Assembly (NCBI GenBank): GCA_013399305.1
Contig: VXAI01000069.1
Span: 62,179-126,178, forward strand
DNA: 64,000 nt
Reading direction: 5' to 3'
Source: Rostratula benghalensis
Taxonomy: Eukaryota > Chordata > Aves > Charadriiformes > Rostratulidae
The position numbers were made by a program, and so were the translations under genes. A model generated the notes under the pieces. It worked only from the letters and a program-made list of their open reading frames with translations. It made no database searches and was not told the DNA's origin. Position 1 is the first letter of the stretch. Each line of letters opens with the position of its first letter. Of the stretch, positions 58,925 through 64,000 are shown one piece after another.

Positions 58925-59415
58925 GCAAGGATCTTTGTGCTTTCTCCCCTGCTGCCCCCTTGCTTGGGTAGAGCTCCTTGTTCATGTCCACAAAGCTGCC
59001 TCGTTATCCTCCTTCAAATCCCCTCTCAAGCCTCCTCTTAACTCTTATGCCAGGAGAAAAAAAAAAAAAAGCTTGACAATGGCTGTGCTGCTGCAATATT
59101 GAGCCCACTACCTATGAAGCCGACCTTCTTATTCACTCCTCATGCTTCCCCATCTGCTTATATCCACCTGTTGTCTCCTGTCGTAGGGTTTAAAAGTTAT
59201 CACAGGAGAAAGGGCTAAATCAGCTTGAATTACTCTGCATTTGCTGAGAATGCATATTCCTGTCAGCTGACAAGAAGCGACTTGTTACCCTGAGAAAATA
59301 TCTTTATATGCCTCAGCCATCTGGATGTAAATCCTCTGGAGGGGGCAACTCTTTGCTCTGTATTTGTACGCTGCCTAAAGGGTCCTGGTCTTAGCTATTT
59401 CATAGCACAAAAAAC
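58925..59415 (+). mobile_element. L2-type LINE 3' end, ancient, with an internal insertion
   Basis: The order of landmarks fits an L2-like sauropsid LINE 3' end. They are CTTTGTGCTTTCTCCC, GAGCTCC, TCCACAAAGCTGCCTCG, TTATCCTCCTTCAAATCCC, an oligo(A) stretch, TATCCACCTGTTGTCTCC, then CTCTGTATTTGTACGCTGCC and GGTCCTGGTC. Between the TGTCTCCTGTCGTAGGG block and the CTCTGTATTTGTACG block lie about 130 unexpected bases (about 59202-59335), which look like an insertion. It is antisense to VTI1A. Confidence 0.72.
59057..59070. repeat. Oligo(A) tract inside the LINE fragment, A14
   Basis: It lies where the LINE normally has only a short A-stretch, so it is likely an expanded A-run. Confidence 0.88.
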
Positions 59416-60082
59416 CATTGCTGGATATATAATAAGGATTATGTTTGCTCTTCTAGACGCCTAGTTGTGTGTGTTACCCGAGCTCGGGAGCCTGAGTACA
59501 TGGACAGAAGACAGAAAGTTTACTTAAACAGCTGAATGAAATATGGATCAGCCTCTCAAGAGTATTGAGCATATGGCCCATATTTAAATATGACTAACAC
59601 ACAGGCAAAATTCTGGTCTAATAAATATTTAGTAAGTTGCGTGATAGACATATACAGCTACAAACTACCTGGTCACCCATCCATTAGTACAGCTAACACC
59701 AGCGGGGCGTTAAAAAAAGCTCAGCTTTAAGAGCATCACCATCTCTATCTGGTTGCTATTCCCACACTCTCCTCTCATCACCACCACTGGACAACTAATA
59801 GAGCAGCATCACTCAGGCTAAACATCTTCATAGGCAGGATTAAAACTTTTAGCCACCAGGAAGTTATCTTACTTACAAAGCTGGATTTTATTTTATAAAC
59901 AAAGTGGGGTTTCAGTGATGGCAACTGAAGTGGGTTGGTGCTGTATAGGACAGGGAAGACCAACTTCCTCCAAGTGGGGAAAATCAAACTTCTGAATCTT
60001 TCAAACTACAGGAATAAACGTCTTTGTTTGCAAATTGAGTTGGTTGGAACAATCTACCATTTAATTGAAAAACAGAGAAGGT

Positions 60083-60097
60083 AAAAAAAAAAAAAAA
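60083..60097. repeat. Oligo(A) tract, A15
   Basis: An A15 run following GAGAAGGT. Confidence 0.9.
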
Positions 60098-60248
60098 GAG
60101 GTATTTTTACTCTAAAAGTAAAAACACAGAATTCAAAAGCAAAACTCACAGCCTTTACCTTTGTGCTTGCTTTTTGTCTGATGGTGAGACTTGAATCTAG
60201 TGTTTGCCTAAAAATCCCATTTAGGAAAGTGAGAGATGAGTTTCTGCC

Positions 60249-60269
60249 TTTTTTTTTTTTTAAAAAAAA
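60249..60269. repeat. T13A8 palindromic tract
   Basis: T13 followed by A8; the last of five such tracts. Confidence 0.9.
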
Positions 60270-61139
60270 GACTTTTACAAGTGCAAAAAATCCAACCGAG
60301 GCTGCAGGGTAATGTTTTTCATTAACTGGAACACGCATTTTCAGAAGGGAAACTGCATGCTTTTTTTCTGGCAATAATTAACAAATTATTGTATATAATT
60401 TTTAAAAAATTACTCCCCAGATAATGATTTTTCTGTTTCTTTACACCAATGAATATTGCCAACCTGCTTGTTTTTAAGAACAAAGAAGTCCAAAGCCCAT
60501 TGCTGCAAGCCATATTTCCAATCCCTATCTTCTGCAGTTTTGAACTATAAAAAAAGAAAATCTTTTCCTCAAACTTAATATAGAAAAATTAGCATGACCA
60601 AAACAGTCCCAAACGCCAATCTTCAAATGAAAGTGCAAAATTAATTTGAAACTGCAAATGAAGTAATATTTGTTTTAGTAAACAGCAATTTGTAGTGATA
60701 AGGTTATTTACAGAAGAGCACACCACGTTTTTTCCATCTGTATTATTTGACAAGATGGATCCAAAATTCAAGAAAAGTAAAATTGAATAAACAAGGGTAT
60801 CTGTGTATTTAAAAATCTATTTCTTTTATTACTCCACCTAATACTAAATCAGTACAATGCAACTGCCATTTTAGGGAAGTCTTACAAAGTTTGAATGAGC
60901 AAGTGTACTTCATTACAAAAGATAAAAGTTTCTTCTTCCCTACAGTGAATACGGGTAATTTCAGAAGCTGTGGCTTATAATTATTCACCGCTGAAAGGCT
61001 TTTAAAAGGTCCATATTGAAAACAGTGACCCCCAGCTTCCCCTCAGAATGAATGGAGGTAAAAATTCTCATTTTGCTGGAATGCTGGTTGATAACTGTTA
61101 GGCAAAACATGCATTTCTTCATTACAGCACGGTCTGCAG

Positions 61140-61400
61140 GTTCATTTAAATAACAATATCATCCAGCATAAAAGTCACAAAAGAATTATCTGGCAATTTC
61201 AATATGTTGAAATGTATTATTAGTGCTAACAATAGGCACCTCGAGTAAATAAATGAATGTCTTTTATTGGCAGCATTACTTCCGATTATTTAGCTTTATG
61301 GAATATCAAACTTTATAATTCAACACCTTGGTCAAGAGTGTTTGCTTGTGTAACTTTTGAACTAGAATTGACATTTTTAAATGTCTCTCCTATTTCCTCT
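61140..61400. other. Candidate conserved non-coding element I
   Basis: ATTATTAGTGCTAAC, TAAATAAATGAATG, TTTTATTGG and GATTATTTAGCTTTATGG lie close together with no simple repeats. TTTTATTGG and TTTATGG resemble posterior HOX/CDX cores. The block runs into the long open frame at 61257. It was judged by texture only. Confidence 0.25.
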
Positions 61401-61892
61401 TCCTTTCCCCACTGTTCCCAAGAAAAAAAAACAAAAACCACACAACATTTCCCAAGCACAGGGAGCAGTATTTTGTCGTTTTGTAAGTTAAAGAGCCACC
61501 TTCATACTGTCACTATTTTTCTTGCAAAAATAAACCCAAATATGAAAGTCAGATTTTTTTTTGCCAAAGATATAATTTATAAACACTGGGTTGATATCAA
61601 CAGCATACAAAATGCCTCAACAGTCTTTGCTGACCTGCAAATCCCACAGAAAAATGTAACATTTTGGAATCTTATTATTACAGGAATATCACATCTATCT
61701 CAAGAGATTCCAACCCAATTCATTACCATAAAAATACAAATTACCATACAAAAAGTACAGCCTCTGGGCTTGATACTGTGTCCAAAACCACATGCTGATG
61801 GCAAGTGCACTCTTCGAAAGCATTCCCACCACAGGTCTTCAAATAGCTCCAGGAGGAGCTGCGTTGGTTACCGGAGATCTCACCACGCTTGA
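61257..61892 (+). other. Longest open frame in the window (211 codons), unassigned
   Basis: The frame is uninterrupted for 211 codons in AT-rich DNA. The product would be rich in Ser, Ile, Thr and Lys, with a basic His/Arg/Ser tail near residues 186-211. I see no domain, signal peptide, membrane segment or transposase/RT motif. It is antisense to VTI1A and has no recognisable promoter, Kozak context or splice pattern. It could be chance, an enhancer block that happens to lack stops, or a very diverged exon. I lean to non-coding. Confidence 0.15.
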
Positions 61893-61894
61893 CT

Positions 61895-62700
61895 TAGCAG
61901 GGTTTTTTCCCTGAGCTGCCTGTCCCACACACCGTCCTCCTCTGCCGTGCCAGCCCTTGATCTTCATCCCCTGGGATGATGTTTCTGCCCCTCCACCAGA
62001 GCTGATGCCACAGAACGGCTCACTCAGTGCAAAGCTCGGCAGTTCAGCTTATGTCACCCACAAAACCTAGGTTTGATTTAAGCCTCTGGTCTTTGCACTG
62101 ACATGACTGAAGCACAGCTCCCCACGTTCGATTTCGTCAGGTCTGCTGGAGGGTTGGTAACCTCAGGCGTGTGGATGGGATGGACAGCAAAGAGATGGTA
62201 ATGTCTGATACACCACGGCTCAGTTCCTTGGAGTACAACTGTCAATATCCTGCATCTACTGAGTTTGTTAGTGCCTTCTTCACATCCAAGATACCCACTT
62301 AAGTGGGTAGTAAAAAATAAATCACCTCACATGAAAATGGCAGGTTCAGACTCAAAAAAAGAAAAAAAAAATCCCAAAAGACAATTAATATAACAAAGTG
62401 GTACAGCATGACTTGGGTGAACATATTTACACCATTAACACAAAGACAATCCTAGAACTGGATGGAGACTGCTGGGATATGCTGAACCAGACAACAGCTT
62501 TAGAACATGGATATACTAAAATGATCCTTCTTTTTCTACCAGTGCAGTAAGGATGAAGTTAGTAATTCAGGAAGAAAAAAAAATTGCTTATTTTCACACA
62601 TCTGCAGGTAAAGAGAAGTTCTGTTTAACGTTAGCCTGTATTGCTCTCGTGATAGTACATGACCTGGCACAGTATCAACCTCAAATGCTTGCAGAGATTA
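61895..62700. other. Intron, nothing recognised
   Basis: This is GC-richer at 61900-62060 (CCACACACCGTCCTCC), then ordinary. An A9 tract followed by TCCC lies near 62362. Confidence 0.42.
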
Positions 62701-62709
62701 TAATGACAA

Positions 62710-62840
62710 GATAGAAGTCAGTCTTGTAATTAAAGGCAGCACATTCAGATACAGCAAATCAAGGTTCGGTTCTCAGTGTTGCAATGCATTCTCTGCATCA
62801 CCTCTGGTAAGTTACAATCTGTGCATCTGGAGCATACAGC
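62710..62840 (+). mobile_element. tRNA-derived SINE (MIR-like)
   Basis: CTTGTAATTAAAGGCAGCAC, then GATACAGCAAATC and GGTTCGGTTCTCAG (B-box-like, 62763-62776), then TGCATCACCTCTGGTAAGTTA and CAATCTGTGCATCTG. This tracks the MIR order: GTGGTTA.AGCAC, GGTTC.A.TCCCAG, TGTGACCT.GG.AAGTTA, a TCTGTGC stretch. It is diverged but the order is complete over about 120 bases. Confidence 0.55.
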
Positions 62841-62849
62841 AGAGAGAGA

Positions 62850-64000
62850 ACACCACCTCCTTCTCCTGTTCTTTGTCTTGACAACCAAGATTATTAACTC
62901 ATCAGTGCAGAGAATTTCTTCTAATTTGCGTTTATACAATAATTTGTACAACGTGGCCCTAATTTCAGATGGAGACTACGCACCACTATACTTCTAAATA
63001 AAGCCTGGCTAGATTTCTTCAAGTTCACAGAGCCAAATTACAACAATTCATTTAAAAAAAAAAATTGAAAAAGGGCTTGTATATGGAAAGATATAAAGAG
63101 ATTTAGCATGTGGTTAGCAAGGGGGAGTTTCTTGCGCTGTTAATCCAATTCCAGGGTGACTGCTGGGAATCTTCTTTACTCAGTAAAGCCCTTAATTATG
63201 AAGGGAGTCTACACAGAACTGCTGGGGACAAAAACAATGAACAAGTGTCATGGTTAAACTATCTTTGCTTTTATAATTGGCTCGTTTCAGATGCCTAACA
63301 GAGAAGTCTACAAACTCGGAACGACTGGATCAGAAGCGCTATGTTGTTTTTGTACGATGGGTCAGCGCCATCCGCATCCTGTAGCTAAAAAGGTATGTTC
63401 ATCTGTGAAAGTATTTATAAATATTACACAAGTGCCACAAGGAGTAAATAGCAGGGAATAGTAGTAACCTGTGACGACTCCAACATGGGATACTAACAAC
63501 CCAAAAAGCAATTTGGCACTTTCAAATGCTGGCACTAAATGCAGCCGAGTAATGTGTTTCTCCAGCTCTCATTCTATACATCTGTGATCTCACCCTCAGG
63601 TCTATCGCCAAATACAAGAAAAGTAGTAAGAAGGAGCTGCAGAAACATGTGAGAAAGAAATACTAAATAGTAGACCGTTCTCCTACCCCTGTTGCTATGT
63701 GGCACAGAGACAAGGTTAGCAATGGAAATTCTGCTGCAGGCAGCCAAAAATTCAAAGAGAAGAAGAATCCAAGCAACAACAGACCCGCAACGCTCAAGAA
63801 GATCCTCCAGCCAGAATTACAGCCTGTCTTCGGTTCCCTGCACAGACAGGTCTGATCCAGCATGCCATTTGTTTGGAGTTTTTCTTTTTTCTGTAAGCAC
63901 AAAAATGGTTCAGTGCTCCTGACTTCAACGTATGTTTGATCTACTGTGCAAGCTGCTAGACAGTGTGGCACTAGAGACTGAAATCATCCAAATATTGCAA
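62850..64000. other. Intron at the right edge, nothing recognised
   Basis: No VTI1A exon, repeat family or other gene is seen up to the edge. The 102-codon minus frame at 63663-63971 has a hydrophobic middle (GLLLLGFFFSLNFWL) but overlaps a plus frame and matches no family. Confidence 0.42.

Larger units (their letters stand above)
59420..61135. other. Intron, homopolymers only
   Basis: This holds A15 at 60083-60097 and T13A8 at 60249-60269, within AT-rich sequence. The minus frame 60054-60374 runs through both homopolymers and is not coding. Confidence 0.45.
2208..64000 (-). other. VTI1A: Last intron of VTI1A, right part (acceptor side)
   Basis: From the acceptor at 2208 to the right edge I found no further VTI1A exon. 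I specifically looked for an antisense version of the penultimate-exon peptide ending in a GML-R motif followed by a GT donor, and saw none. The last VTI1A intron is also very long in mammals, so an intron of more than 61 kb is plausible. A short exon could still have been missed by eye. Transcription runs right to left, so plus-strand A-tracts become U-tracts in the pre-mRNA. Confidence 0.72.

Noticed and set aside
63663..63971. Membrane protein exon at the right edge
   Set aside because: The hydrophobic run is on a short frame shadowed by an opposite frame, with no splice sites or homology.
1..64000. CRISPR array, operon, prophage or other prokaryotic system
   Set aside because: No repeat-spacer arrays, ribosome binding sites or packed genes; the sequence has vertebrate intron architecture.

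Overview
The window looks like a vertebrate nuclear genome, most likely a bird or another sauropsid. It has large non-coding stretches, spliceosomal signals, no operon-like gene packing and few mobile elements. Those present are old and heavily mutated: CR1/L2-type LINE pieces, tRNA-derived SINE (MIR/CORE-like) pieces, and MITE-like fragments of a kind I know from turtle, crocodile and bird DNA. The species cannot be fixed from the sequence.

One protein-coding exon can be supported. On the minus strand, 2114-2207 encodes the last 30 whole codons, plus a split arginine codon, of the SNARE protein VTI1A. It holds the end of the SNARE region and the C-terminal membrane anchor, and it sits behind a strong 3' splice site. 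The 3' UTR runs leftwards from 2113; candidate poly(A) signals lie at 1238-1243 and 675-680. In other vertebrates TCF7L2 follows VTI1A in the same orientation, so it should lie beyond the left edge. This is inferred from known synteny, not seen here.

The rest, 2208-64000, reads as one very long last intron of VTI1A. I looked for the preceding exon (the segment before the membrane anchor, ending in a GT donor on the minus strand) and did not find it. The intron contains: (a) AT-rich blocks dense in homeodomain, SOX, POU and TCF-like motifs, which are candidate conserved non-coding or enhancer elements (about 4.4-6.8 kb, 16.5-17.4 kb, 23.5-23.8 kb, 44.0-44.3 kb, 50.6-51.1 kb and 61.1-61.4 kb); (b) an ancient repeat layer, clearest at 18.4-18.5, 33.2, 38.5-38.9, 45.4, 48.4-48.8, 58.9-59.4 and 62.7 kb; (c) simple repeats, homopolymer tracts and G/C runs that could form quadruplexes.

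Most open reading frames here are short and look accidental. The exception in length is a 211-codon frame at 61257-61892, which I do not recognise and flag as an oddity. I found no convincing new biological system. The most useful leads are the candidate regulatory blocks, the stacked ancient repeats near 38.5 kb, the LINE reverse-transcriptase fossil at 48.4 kb and the long frame at 61.3 kb.
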